DNA from: Nymphaea colorata
Lineage: Eukaryota; Streptophyta; Magnoliopsida; Nymphaeales; Nymphaeaceae
DNA length: 64,000 nucleotides
Direction: 5' to 3'
NCBI RefSeq assembly: GCF_008831285.2
Contig: NC_045138.2
Location: 19,563,934-19,627,933 of the forward strand
Shown here: positions 1 through 11,994 of the stretch, one piece after another
Layout of the letters: each line of letters opens with the position of its first letter
How positions within the stretch are numbered: position 1 is the first letter of the stretch
The notes under the pieces: generated by a model
Databases searched by the model: none
The model's input: the letters and a program-made list of their open reading frames with translations, nothing else
Told to the model about the DNA's origin: nothing
Translations under genes and position numbers: made by a program

Positions 1-700
1 CGGCAATCTGAATGCTGTGTGGTAGCATTGACAAGATAGGTAGATCCACTAAGGCCAATTCCTGTAAGAAATTTTATTTCAGATTGTCGACTGACTGCAC
101 TAGAAGATGAATACAGACAACACATACACATGGCCAAACAATAGAGAAGATGACAGGCTGATCCTCTGTGGATTTGACTGGTGTCTAACCAGTCCAGTGT
201 GTTCAAAAAAGTGGGGAAATTGCAGTAAATTAAAGGTTCTTTTAGCGGACTTTTCAGATCACAGTTCTTTAATCCTCTCGGTTGAAGTGGGCAATCTTTT
301 TGGCTTTGGTAGATCTCTTGTTGGAGTGGAAGAGAGGGCTGTTACAGATGCTTGGCAGTGATCAAATTCATTCAGAAATTGGAAAATTCTGCATTCCACT
401 TGGCTATATGGGGTAGGAATTGTTTTGATAGTATTTCAAGCCGTATCCATTCCCTTAAAGATGAGATGGATAAGATTCAAACTAATTTAATTTTTTATAT
501 GGGTCGAGGTGATATATCTATCTGCCCATGTTATTCATTCTGTATTATGAGAAGAATTGGGGCAGCCTTTATCTGAGGAAGCTGAAAATTGGCCCCAGAA
601 AGTTCACATTGAGATGAAAATCCAAGCTTTTTCTTACTGAAATTTTGAAGCAGCTTTTAGTCTTCTTCTTCATAGCTATCAAGCAACTTTTAATTATGAT
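1..700. other. intergenic, no gene seen
   Basis: AT-rich sequence with only short open frames that show no recognisable domain, no convincing promoter and no splice pattern. I see nothing further to annotate here. Confidence 0.5.
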
Positions 701-1110
701 TAGAGATGTCAACGAGTCAGATTCGGTGAGATATAATCGTATCTGTTTTTGGATATTCACATATTTGGATTCAAATACAAATACAGAAAAGTTATATCTG
801 AATCGAATCCAAAATCCAATTTCACGATTTGAATCTAACTTTTTTTATTCGTATTCAAATCCAAATTTTGAACAGAATTTGCTTGATTTTCAAACTGTAA
901 GAGCATTAGACATAGGATATTTGTTTTAAAAATGAATCCAGTCTGAATGTGATATGATACTTATGTATATCTGAATTCAATAGGATGTCATTTCTTAAGT
1001 CCAAATCTGATCTGATTTCTTACTTGGATATTACATTTTTTTCATATCCAATTTGTTTGGAACAGTTCAGTCAAATATCCAATACACATAGCATATATTA
1101 ATATCCCTAA
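701..1110. repeat. AT-rich MITE-like repeat
   Basis: The segment starts with TAGAGATGTCAACGAG and ends near ATATCCCTAA, a weak inverted match to the start. Its interior is a run of degenerate GAATCCAAATCC-type words and their complements. This organisation is common in non-autonomous plant DNA transposons. No clear target-site duplication was found, so the borders are approximate and the class is inferred. Confidence 0.4.
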
Positions 1111-1366
1111 GGTTGATGAATGGAGGTTTGCAGACTTAAACCCACCATTAGGATATTTGATGAAGCAAAGCCTTCGAATTCTTGCCTAAGTAAACCGCCG
1201 GAACTGGTTGCATGACCCAAACAGCTGGGACCAACCAAATACTTTGGACCCGATGTATGTGCTCATGTAATTCTAGATAGTATAATCTGATATGGCCCCT
1301 ATGCCCCTCCAGGCTCCATCTCAATTGACTGTTGATAGCATAATCTGTGAGCATAGCGCGCGCGCT

Positions 1367-1436
<70 letters not shown>
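1367..1436. repeat. (CA)n(TA)n microsatellite
   Basis: A compound dinucleotide tract, CA repeats followed by a long TA run. It creates spurious open frames on both strands coding for Tyr-Ile and Cys-Val repeats. Confidence 0.95.
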
Positions 1437-1438
<2 letters not shown>

Positions 1439-1439
1439 C

Positions 1440-2270
1440 ACGGCATATTGACAGAGACATCAGGTTTCAATATCCACCAAAAGACAATGGAGGAGGGGTA
1501 GCATTCAGGCTTATATTTTGTGATTAACAGTACACAGAAACAGATCGCCAATACGGGCAACGAAGAGGACGAACGGCAATGCTGCAACGCCTACCAATAC
1601 ATATATTCCTGATTATTTACTGTCAATAGTATCTGAATGGACAACAATTGGATAACTATGTAGAGTTAAATCAATGTAAACATTTATCAATTAGAAGAGG
1701 AAGAAAAACTCTTGCCTGTGATAGAGATCACAAACAAAAGGAGGGAGAAATCGTAAGGATTTTCCCCACTTTTGTTAAACACCTAAAATAAAAAAGGTTA
1801 CTGAACAAGGTCAGGGCTTTATATAGGAGGCTGCGTCCGTCTAAGCCAAGGAGAGCTAAGTGCCAAAGATCTCTAATCAAATAAAAAAGCAGCAAAGTTT
1901 AAAATAGACATGTTGAACGCCTGGCACAAAGTCATTTGGGAGTTTCTTTACAACTCGCTTCGCTTTGCCATGTGGATATGATCAAATGCATAAGGGATTG
2001 GGGCTACAACTTTGTGTACTACAAAAGGGTTTCGAACATATTTTGCATTTGAAATAAGATGTGCAACCGGACACGAAATCGGTATAAAACCGAAAAAATT
2101 AGGGTTTCAATTGGGAAAGCCATTCTTTCGAAAGAGGGACAGTGAGCAATTTACTTCTTTCAATTTGAGGCCCCCGTTTCATGGCAGAGCAATTTTTTAC
2201 AAAGTAAAAATAAACTGTGTTTGATGTAAAATAAAGTAAAGGCTTTATCCGATGTCCTGACTTACTCACA
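1440..2270. other. intergenic, no gene seen
   Basis: Unique, moderately AT-rich sequence. The open frames are short and lack recognisable domains. It ends at the promoter of the small membrane protein gene. Confidence 0.5.
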
Positions 2271-2273
2271 CAT

Positions 2274-2437
2274 GTACCAATTGACGTCCACCACAAGAGG
2301 TCTATGAAAGCTGCAGACAGAACAGAAAAAGGTCAAACGAAAATCCCCCGATCTTCTCAGTACCAACCGACGTCCACCATAAAATGAATTGAGGGTTTCT
2401 TGACCATCGGAGACGGTGGTTTCTCCGACTTATAAAT
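2274..2437 (+). promoter_or_regulatory. promoter with duplicated ACGT motif and TATA box
   Basis: A motif of about 22 bp, GTACCAA-(TT/CC)-GACGTCCACCA, occurs twice (2274-2295 and 2360-2382). It contains an ACGT core of the kind bound by plant bZIP factors. A TATAAAT box follows at 2431-2437, about 82 bp before the ATG at 2519, so transcription should start near 2460. The motif and TATA are seen directly; factor binding is inferred. Confidence 0.55.
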
Positions 2438-2518
2438 TGGGCAGGGGCTATCCTGCCAAGCCAGTCTCCATCCTTCCCACTTTCCTCTCCCCCTTCCTCT
2501 TCGGCTCGCCCAGCAAGC

Positions 2519-2821
2519 ATGGAGATGGAGGACGGTGACAAACGTTCGAAGCTGATTCTGCTTGTCTCTACCGCCCTGTGGCTCCAGTTGTTGGCTTTGC
2601 TCCTTCAAGGTGGAGGAGATTCTTCTGTCTCCGCAACCCCCTTCCACAGGCAGGGCCTGCCTCTGTTTTGCCTCTTCATGGCAGCCCTCGGCGTCGTCTT
2701 CTACAGCTCGCTGGCCTCTGTCTTTCTGCCCCACCGCTTGCCAGCGGCCGTCTCTAGTGCTCTTCTGTGGACATCCATTGTGTCGATCACCTCTGCACTT
2801 TGCTTCCTGTTTACCCTCTAA
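2519..2821 (+). CDS. small hydrophobic membrane protein, unknown function
   Basis: An intronless 100-codon frame, richer in GC than its surroundings. After a charged start (MEMEDGDKRSK) there are three hydrophobic stretches of membrane-span length: about residues 12-31, 47-66 and 77-98. There is no cleavable signal peptide of standard form and no motif I recognise. A TATA box 82 bp upstream, a short CT-rich leader and an AATAAG-like signal near 2905 make a compact transcription unit. The gene is therefore probably real, but the product is unidentified. A likely place of action is an internal membrane or the plasma membrane. Overlapping frames on both strands are shadows. Confidence 0.6.
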   Translation: MEMEDGDKRSKLILLVSTALWLQLLALLLQGGGDSSVSATPFHRQGLPLFCLFMAALGVVFYSSLASVFLPHRLPAAVSSALLWTSIVSITSALCFLFTL

Positions 2822-4850
2822 AACATCAGTACCAGACGCTTCAGGATGTAGTCCGCCACTATCTCTGCGCTCCCCTTCCTTTGTTCACTGTGCGTGTTCC
2901 CCTATAAATAAGAGACAGTGAGCAATAGAAGTGTATATTGTCCGAACTGCCTGCGAGGTTGGTTATATTCTACTTTCTGGTTTGGTTGCTGGGTGGTTAT
3001 GTATTTGGAAACTTGTGAGCAACCATGATAGAATATTGTGTGTCCCTTACTATTAATGATATATGTTAAGAAAAAGAAGAACGGTTCCAGTCCAGAGATC
3101 TCCTCTCTCTCTCCCTCTGTTCTTTACTCGAAATAACTCCGTTGCCCAGTCCCTCTCTCTCGCTCTCAAGGGGGTTTTGAATTTTGAGCGTCCTCCCTGT
3201 GCTTCTGCCCGTTCGTTCCAACGTAGTTGCCGCCGTCGCCGCTCCGGCGGCCGCCCGGCCTCCTGCGGTTCGAATTCAGAGAACAAGGCTGCTTTTTGAC
3301 GATCATTATGCGAATCCATGGTTGGTTGGCTAGTCGTCGTTGTACTTGGCTCCACTGTCACGTTGATCCGAGCGACATTTTCGAGTGAAGACAAATTAAG
3401 ATGCCCTTTTTCGGGCTTCATCTGACGAGGAAACTCACGCGTCACCAGGTGCTGCGTCGGGGACATGTTCGATGAGGTCATCCTCTATCTTTGGGGGTGA
3501 ATAAAATAAACTAGATACACATTCACGCGCCATCACTTGTACGTGTATATTATTGGGTTCCTTTCTTGATACTCTAAAACCTTCTTCCAATTTTTTATTA
3601 AAAAAAAAAAAAAAGAAGAAATGGGCACAAAACCAGGTGCCAGGAACAAATAATTATGAGACGGAGAGTATATAAATACACAAATTGTTGGGAACCACTA
3701 ATGTAAAATTAAATAAATATTGTCCGACCGTGTGGGCAATTGCCTACACACATACACATGTGGCTCCGCCCCTCAAAAACAAATTCTTTTGACGTAGAGT
3801 TTGGAAGTTTAGTTTCGTAACTGGCTAATTAAGCTACATGGTGAAACCAGACGATATGGCCTAGCTCCTATGTGCAAGTTCTTAGTCCGTAACCAGGACG
3901 GTGCTAATGAACCAAGACAAGGTGCTGATAGAGAGCAGGTACTCATAGTCATAGAATCATAGGAATCGAAGCAGGGGGAGGCTGGATGACCTCACCTCCC
4001 TAGATATTTTAAAATTTTAAATTTAAGCTTTGAACATTGTATTTTGGCCAGATCAAAAAAAATTTAAAATACATAATAGCCCAAAGTCAGCAAAGCCTTA
4101 AAGCATGACCTTTGAATGGAAGCTGGTGTGGAACTAATTTTTTTTTTTTTTATCTATAATTTATGCTTTCAACATTCAAATTAAGATGGAGAAGAAAAGG
4201 ATCCATCGTCAGACATCCTTGAAAGGCAATTCAAACGCTAGAGCTCAACGTGTGGATGTCATCGTTCAAATGGACGCGCTTTTGTTTTGAGCAATGCCTA
4301 CTTAACTGCCTTTCCATGTCTCTAGATAGTGTCACATATGGATTATGGCCGCACTCATCGTTAATTCTGTCTTGTAGTGTAGCTTTTCATGAGCTAAGTT
4401 TCAACATTGCCTTTGTTACGGTAGTCTACTTCCTTATTTATATAAAACTTAAATTACTGGAATAGTGGAATACCTAAAAAATTGACGAGATATCACTCGA
4501 CATTATAACAAAATTGCCTAATCAAGAAGCACGTACTAGTTAGTATTGTAAATGCGTATCATGCCATTTCTTTGTTTGTAATATAAATTCGATTTTTTTT
4601 TGTGAAGTTTGAGAGCTGAAAGTCATTTGCATGCGCTTGAAAATTATGAATAATTGATTCAAAGAGGTAGGTACGACCCGGAGCTGATTTAGTTTATCCA
4701 AGTTACTTATGTGCCTTCATTATTTAATTAACTGAATGACATTATTCAGGTTTTCTTTTGTTAATTTATTCTACATATGGTTACTTGGGGTGATACTTCC
4801 GGTCGCCAAGGCCCACCCATTTTCCAGGTTTTCTTTTGTTAAGGCAACAG
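2822..4850. other. intergenic; CT-rich leader-like stretch and MITE trace
   Basis: A GC- and CT-rich stretch at 3090-3480 resembles a 5' leader and encodes a short possible signal-peptide frame from ATG 3314, but it has no continuation I can follow. The segment ending near 3774 (TGTGGCTCCGCCCCT) resembles the right end of the CAGGGGCGGAGC hAT MITE family found elsewhere in the window. Its left end is not clear. The rest is AT-rich with no gene. Confidence 0.4.
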
Positions 4851-6365
4851 TGGTGTTCCCTGCTGCATTAAATTTGTAAAAATTGGAATTGTCACAGATT
4901 TGTAACCCAGAGCCAGCCAAAGATCACCATTTTTTACAGGAACAGTACGGCACGAGTCAGCAACATCACGTAGATGCCTGAAAAATTTTGTTCTCAATTG
5001 CAGTGAAATCAAAATACATTGGTTTGGATGATCTGTTTCTTCATGTTTAGAAGGCTCATGTTGTGCGGTAATTCAAAACTAGGTTCTTGATTGAAATGGT
5101 TACAGCTGAGCTGAATTTTGAATCACAATCTACATAGAGAAGAAAATACAAACAAACTTGTCTTACCCATATTGAATTTCCAGCGGTTTACCAGTTCTTC
5201 AAAGTCTTCTTTGATCCAAAATCAAATAATTCAAAGCTTGATGGCAAAGCAATAAAACTAACAATGGTAATGCCAATAGTCATCAATACCGTGCAGATAA
5301 TAACCTGGTGCTTCGGCATTGGTTCAATTTCTTTCTCAGACTTTATATCTCCAAGACCTGTGTGGTGAAAAATGTAGTCAACTTGCAAACCAGTTTACCA
5401 ATGGAACCGATGATTCAAGGATAAGACATGGCAGTGAAGTCATGTTCAATGCCAAAAGATGAGGCTGACGACAACAAAAAGAGCAGCACAAGAGAACTCA
5501 TCATAAGAGCCAAACAGATCTGAACCCATCCCTGCAGTATCTCCTACATTGTCACCAACATTATCTGCAATAACCTGCATTCGCAAAAAGATGGAATCTT
5601 CAATAGGCAGTCATACCCTAAAGCAGAAGGTAATGCAAGGAAAGTGTTTAAAATAATGCTAAATCATGAAAATGTATCTTGTTGATTAATTTGTTGTGTA
5701 ATGAACAAATCAAAGAAAAACAGAAGAATCTTTCAACAACAATTCCATCACAAATCCCAAAGCCCAATACTGACAGCAATTTTATTTTTGCCAATATCTT
5801 GAGTAGCCACGATCAGGTAAACAGCAGGTCCAAAACTACAAAGATCAGAAATCTTTTACTAGCACACAAGTAGGAAACCTCTCCATGATGATGACAGAGA
5901 AGAAAAAGGATATACCCATCGATAGTATCAACACAAAGGGTGTTGCCAAATTACAGAACAAAGAGTTACAGGAGGCAGGAGTCCAAAGGAACTTACAGCT
6001 GGATTTCGTGGGTCATCTTCAGGAATGTTTTTCTCCACCTTCCGACAAGATCAGCGACCACATCCACAGCTTTAGTATATATTCCTCCCCCAATTCTTCC
6101 AAAGGGCGCCATTGAAGAACCACCAACCTGTAAAGGTTGCCCAGCACGAGCCACCATTCCATTACCATCTCCTGTGCAGGCATGAAAAGGAGTTGCAGAG
6201 AAATATGGCCATACCCCTGATAAAGCAAGTAAACATATCAGGTAAGGAAATGATAGACTCCAGCTCTGAACACCATGTGCTGACTAATTGTATGAAGATT
6301 ACCCGTGGCCAAGATGGTATTAATTAGCTGCACGGAACCATTGAAGAGCACCATCTTCCATATGA
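4850..6365 (-). pseudogene. type II (Golgi-type) H+-pyrophosphatase pseudogene
   Basis: Read on the minus strand, successive exon-like pieces match membrane H+-pyrophosphatase. Near 6170-6000 lies [17 protein letters not shown]. Near 5577-5400 lies the pyrophosphate-site block [19 protein letters not shown] followed by [11 protein letters not shown]. Near 5357-5175 lies GLGDIKSEKEIEP with a membrane span. Near 4977-4850 lie DVADSCRT and LALGYKSV. The intact enzyme pumps protons across endomembranes using PPi. This copy is broken: one base is missing after ADLVG, a frameshift follows CAALFVVVS, a stop occurs soon after FTAMSYP, and indels lie between CRT and LALGYKSV. Both ends of the protein are missing. 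Some splice sites survive, so it is a decayed genomic copy and not a processed one. Confidence 0.8.
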
Positions 6366-6369
6366 ATTA

Positions 6370-7560
6370 TGAAGAGCAGTTACTCCTCCGCAAGAACCTT
6401 GAGCACAATTACAATTCTTGTCAACGATTAGAAAGCCTATGGGAACAATAGAAACAAAACCACAAGGTTAGGAAATGTTAAGAAAAAACAGGAACCCTGC
6501 CCTGCTACATTGAGGTTATCATTGGCCACCACAATATATTCACGCTGTCATGTTCAACTTTTATAAGTTTTAACCTGTTGGTTTACCTGTTGAAATAGTA
6601 ATATACTGTTAACTTGTTGTCAAATGGCCCTTAAAATGAACACATTCATGTTACCTTGCATTCCAAAGAACACAACATTCATGGTACTGAACGCCCTTAG
6701 AATGCTGCTTTTGGGACACTAACAGGTTGGGTGCACAATAGGCTACGAATGCCGAACAGTTGCAAGTTTATGCTTGAATTGTTCATTTTAAGAAAACTTA
6801 AGAATGTGAACTCATAAAAGTTAAATTGAAAGGAATTTGTCAACAAAAAAGCATTCAACGATCAGACCCATGTTTTAATTGAAGTAAACTCATTAAACTG
6901 TCAATCGCTTCTTCAGTTCTACTCATTCACTGCTTATTTAAGTTAAATAATTAAAGTATCAAGGGAGTCTAATCATCCAAAGCTGATCTTAATGTTCATG
7001 ATCAATTACTTGGATTAAACTAATCAAACTGTTAATTAAAGGAAAATCCAACTAAAATTAGTCATTCACTCCAAGGCAAGAGCTCTTACAAAACTCAGAA
7101 AACCATTTCTGTCCCTCCTTCAAGAAAAAGTAGCCTAACTCAACGTGTATAACTGCTAATGACCTCGGTATATATCTCTTAACAGATATTCTACAATTTT
7201 CTTTCCACCGATCAACTTAATGTGCATTTTGAAATATTCAGAATTTAAAGCTGTATACTTAGGTAAGCGTCTTTACATGTTTAGATAAGGTTATGAGATT
7301 CAAAAAATTTTAAATGTTATTATCGATTGTCATCTAATGCTTTCGTTCAGGCATCTGGTTTTTTTTTTTTTTTTCTCGATCTTCTGCAGTTATAGCAAAA
7401 TGTTTCCTACTTCCTTTATGACGGACTACCCGGGAGACTCTATGAGATTCCTGACTCTTTCGATTCATCGCGTCGGGAGCCGGTAGTCTTTTGCTAAGGA
7501 TTATTTGTGAAATTATAAAATAAGGGACGTTTCTAGAATATTTAAAAAAGTGTGGGTGGA
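6370..7560. other. intergenic, no gene seen
   Basis: AT-rich sequence without recognisable coding content. A poly-T run lies near 7360. Confidence 0.5.
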
Positions 7561-7567
7561 CTTACAA

Positions 7568-7770
7568 AATTATATATAAAGAGAGAGAGAGTTTATGGAG
7601 CCCTACCGCCTCTCTTCTTTACCCTCGTTCGAGTAAACTGAAGGAGAAGCGGGAGAGGAAGAGAACGAGGGACGGGGCGAGAGGACGTGAAGGTGAAGGG
7701 GAGAGACGAGAAAGAATAGAGTTGACGAGGGAGCAAGGTTGAGGAGAGAAATAGTTCCGCAGAGAGGTAA
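7568..7770 (+). promoter_or_regulatory. possible promoter and non-coding first exon
   Basis: A TATATATAAAG box near 7570 is followed by a GA-rich leader and a good splice donor (GAGAG|GTAAGT) near 7767. No downstream coding exon could be assigned. A short frame from 7936 (MGRPVWDNEGFPYVDG...) is unrecognised. This could belong to a decayed gene, a non-coding RNA or a retroelement LTR. Confidence 0.3.
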
Positions 7771-8984
7771 GTTCAGTCCAAATTTCTGGTTTTTCCCTTC
7801 AACTTTACATTGTCTTCTTAGATTAGACGATTGAACTACTGTCTTGTTAATTTATTATAAGGAATCTCTGTTTTAACGAGTCTTTGCATGAGATTCTTGG
7901 TAGGATTGGCATTTCTTGACCCAAAAGAGGGTTGAATGGGACGTCCGGTTTGGGATAATGAGGGCTTTCCTTATGTAGATGGTTTGGAATGGAGAATCGA
8001 ACATATGATGGAGAAAAGAGAGAACTTTCAGCATGAGTTAAAAGAGATTACATTATGTGATTTTCATTTGCGACTGTGGTCATGTACGGTTCATTGTTGA
8101 GCCTTGATCAGAGTTAATTTTAATTGAAAAGATGAAACGTATTTATCATGCGCTCGACTAAATTTAACTCTTGTACTAGAATGAAAAGCTTCTATAGTCT
8201 TGTATGGGCTGAAAGTGAAGGGTTCTTATGAGAAAGGATTTGATTCCTGAGTTTGATATGTTAGACTATATTCTTACAGCTAAAGGAAGGACAGCCTGTT
8301 TGGGAGTTTTTATACTAATTAGGATTTTAACTAAATGCAAAAGGGTGAATTTAGGAGGACATGGTCGCGTAGTCATAGGATCCCTAATTGGTGGGGCTAC
8401 TGGACATGTAGTGGGAATGGGTTAAGGTCACTAATTGAGGTTATTGACTAATTATATTATTTAATTATTACTAAGTGTATTGGCTTACGAAACGGCACCC
8501 AAGGACATGCCCGGAGAGCATACTAAATAGAGCCTTGTACTTTGATGACCAGGTCTTAGTATACATAACTTGTCTTGTGGCTTGTTTATTGCAGGTTTGG
8601 GGGTATAGATAATGAACAGGTTTAATATGGCCAGTTTGATGGGGGAACCTGATTTGCTTATGTTAATAGAAGAAGAATGATGATACTCTATGTTATGGCC
8701 GGTTTCTCTAGTGGCTGATTGATGGTACATGCATATATTGCAGTTGCTTAGTTGAATGGTGGAAGAATAATGTAAGGGTAGCATATGCCATAACATATTT
8801 CATCAAGAAATTTAACATCATACATGTACTAATATGCTTCTTATTAGAATCAATGTTATGTTGAAAGGCATAACAGATTATGTAAACATGTTGATGGCTG
8901 CATCTGAGATAAGATTAGTGATTTTATATCTTTTCTTTTAAAGGAAGAACTGATTTTTCATTAAACACGGAAGATTGCCTCATG

Positions 8985-9465
8985 TGTAACACCCATCTAA
9001 CATGTTACAAGAAGTTAGAGATGGCTGGCAAGGAAGGAAGTTAAGTTTTGAAATGATTTCTTGTTGAATGAGCATAAGATACATGTTAACGTGAACATAT
9101 GGTATAAGAGCCAGATTTTATAAGAGTTAATGATTAAAATTTTCAATTAAGTCTCTATTGTGTCCGGCTGCAAGAGCTGCGTAAGGGTCCTGATCACTAT
9201 GGTAGCCCGCAAGGTGCATGGCCCGGAGGGGTGTGGAGCGATTTCTCTTAATACTCCTGCACGTGTTACTTATGCGGAGTTTGATTGAATATAAGATCGT
9301 CACTAGTTGCAAGATTCCACGAAGGAACGAGTCCTTCAAGGTGGAACCTCAAGTGGAGAGCGGAGGCTTCTTTGAGGCAATAAAGCAAACTTTAAGAAAG
9401 AGATTAACAAAAACAAATCAAGAGTTTAGAAAAAGGAACATATTAGATAGTTCAAATCATTAGAA
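8985..9465 (+). mobile_element. possible Ty3-type LTR retrotransposon remnant
   Basis: TGTAACACCC at 8985 resembles the start of many plant Ty3/gypsy LTRs. GGTATAAGAGCC near 9100 resembles a decayed tRNA-Met primer-binding site. The following GC-richer stretch with a short frame (9218-9463) could be the beginning of the internal region. No gag or pol domain remains, so this call is tentative. Confidence 0.3.
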
Positions 9466-10060
9466 TTTGACTTGCTTCTATGTAATATCATTTTGTTATT
9501 TATTGATGGAACTTAACTTTTGTGATTCTTGACTGGTTGTGTGAATAGAAATGTAATCTGCTCACTGAGTAGTTGGGACTCACTATTAAGTATTTTCCTT
9601 TTAGTTGAGCGACATAGAGCTCGAGCAAGCGCCAAGCATCAGCTGTAGTCAACCCTCCAGTTCCCACTTTAAATACTAGATTCATAGATTTCTCTTTTGC
9701 TTTGGATGATGTGCTTACATGGCATGTAAAAACAATGTGTGTGTCTCTATTGGGACTACAAAATACATGTACCTGTCGTTTGTGAATGAAAAAATAGTCA
9801 TTACATTTCAAATTTGTGAACCCATGTTACAGTTTAAGTTGAACTTTTATCTTTGGCACCGTTACATTTTGAATTTGGTAAAGGTAATTATAGATTTCTC
9901 CTCACTCCATAGAGCAGGGGCTGACACAGGTGCTCTCTCTCTCTCTCTCTTGCTATAGCCTCAAATGTGCTTTTGAAAACACTCCCAACTAACTGTTTAT
10001 TTGTTTCTCTTTGCTCTACTTGTTCTCCTTTTTTCGGAAGGCCCTTGGTCGAGTCTAGCG

Positions 10061-11954
10061 ATGGCACGCATGCGAAAGGTAGTTCCCTAAGTCCGTATAT
10101 CAATATGAGGTGATGATTGCTGAATGTTTCCTTTTGCTTTCTTATTTTGATTTTCCAACCATTTGGTTGCAGAGGAACAAAAGGAAGGTGTTCATAAAGC
10201 CGGTGGTGAAGGTTAAGCAGCCAGCCATTGACCACGTCACGGGCAACAAGATTCCGAAGAGTTTCGTCTTCTCGAGGGGGAAGGTACCACATTCGCTCAA
10301 GCAGCTGGAGTTAGATCTCCGAAAGTTGATGTCTCCCCATACGGCCCTCAAATTAAAGGTCTTCAATTCACTCTCTCAGGAATATCCTATTGCTTTGATT
10401 TGAAATGCACGGGTTTTGGGTGATTAAGCATTGTAAATTGTTCTTCTTGGTGGCTGTCTTGTGAGGTGGTGTCATTCTTTTTCTTGCAATTATGGGGAAG
10501 AATTTGATTATTTACTTGTTTGAGAAATTCAAGTATTAGCCCTTGGTGTCGATTTTCTTTATTGGCGGTCTGCTATTGAATGTAGGAGTAGTTTTTAACT
10601 TTATCAATGTGCCTGGTTCAAGCAAAGTATTTTGGCAACTTTTTGTTGGGGAAGAGGCCGATTTTATTGAACTTGTTCCTAGCCTGGTTTAGATTCCTGA
10701 CTCTGCCATTGTCTATATGATGCTTATAAAAAGTATAGGTTGAGCATGACGATGAAATAGAGAATCTCTTCTCTAATATTTTTTTCTACTAGTAAAATGC
10801 CTTAGGTATTTCCGAATTATTCGTTCATAATATCATCTTCTTGCTTAACACTTTATATCCATCTTAACACATGCCCACATTCTTTTAATCACAAAGATAT
10901 TGTTTTATCACCTAATATGTCTATCACTTGGTTCCAGTTTATCCATTCTGCTTGAATCCTGCTAGTGGTGTCTTCATCAGCTTCCTTATCTTGTTGTAAC
11001 ATGAAGCTACGTCCTAAAACCTGCTAGTGGTATCTTCATCAATTTCCCCATCTTATTGTGACTGTTTAATTTCCAAATTTTGAACCCTAATCACTTTGTC
11101 ATTAACTCCTCCACCAGACAATTACTTTATCTGTGACTTGTAATCTTTTACTAACCTGTTAGTCATGTTTCTCAGAGTTCAAAAGTTATCATTTCCTTTG
11201 TACCTTGTCGCTGTTCTAGCTAATAAAGCACATTGTGTCATCCAGTTGAGGATAAGATCTGGTGCTGCCTATTCCTGATTTTTGATGGCCATCTTGCATC
11301 CGCTGATATTTTTGGAAGTTAAATGGGATTCTTGTATTGATGTTGTCTTCTTATTCTTGATATAGTTTTGTTTGGAAGTGATATAAAGCAGCACATGTAT
11401 TGCACTTATCTGTTTTCTTTATGAATGGTCTAAGACTCTAAAACATTGGTGTTAAGACTTATGAATGTTCTGACCTACGGGTACTGCTCCAAAGGAGCAG
11501 TACCAGTACCGTACCGGTACGACACCGGTATGGGTACGGGTACGGCGTCGGGTACGGCCTGGGTGCGGCTTTGACTGTGTCGGGTACGGTCAAGTACGCA
11601 AGGTCGAATCCGACCATTTTCAGACTCGGTCAAAGTTGACCGAGTCCAAAATCGTCCATTGCACGTTTTAAAAAACCATTTTTTTCCCTCTCTCTCGCAC
11701 GATGCCTTTGCCCTCTTACCTCACCCCTCTCGTCCCTTGCCTTTTCGCTCCTTTCACCCCTCTTGCCTTTCTCATCCTCTCACCTCTCCCCCCCTTGCCC
11801 CTCTCATTCTTCGCCTTTTCGCCCCTTGGAACTCCCAAAGGACAGATTTTTTGTCTTGAAATTCTTAGTATCTACAAATTTTGGATCATGATTTAATGAT
11901 TTATGAATATGCTATTTTGTTTGTAATTTTTTTGATATATATATATATATATTC

Positions 11955-11994
<40 letters not shown>

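Noticed and set aside
3053-3481. 142-codon minus-strand frame rich in Arg and Pro
   Set aside because: Lies opposite a CT-rich leader-like stretch. No recognisable domain, promoter or splice support.
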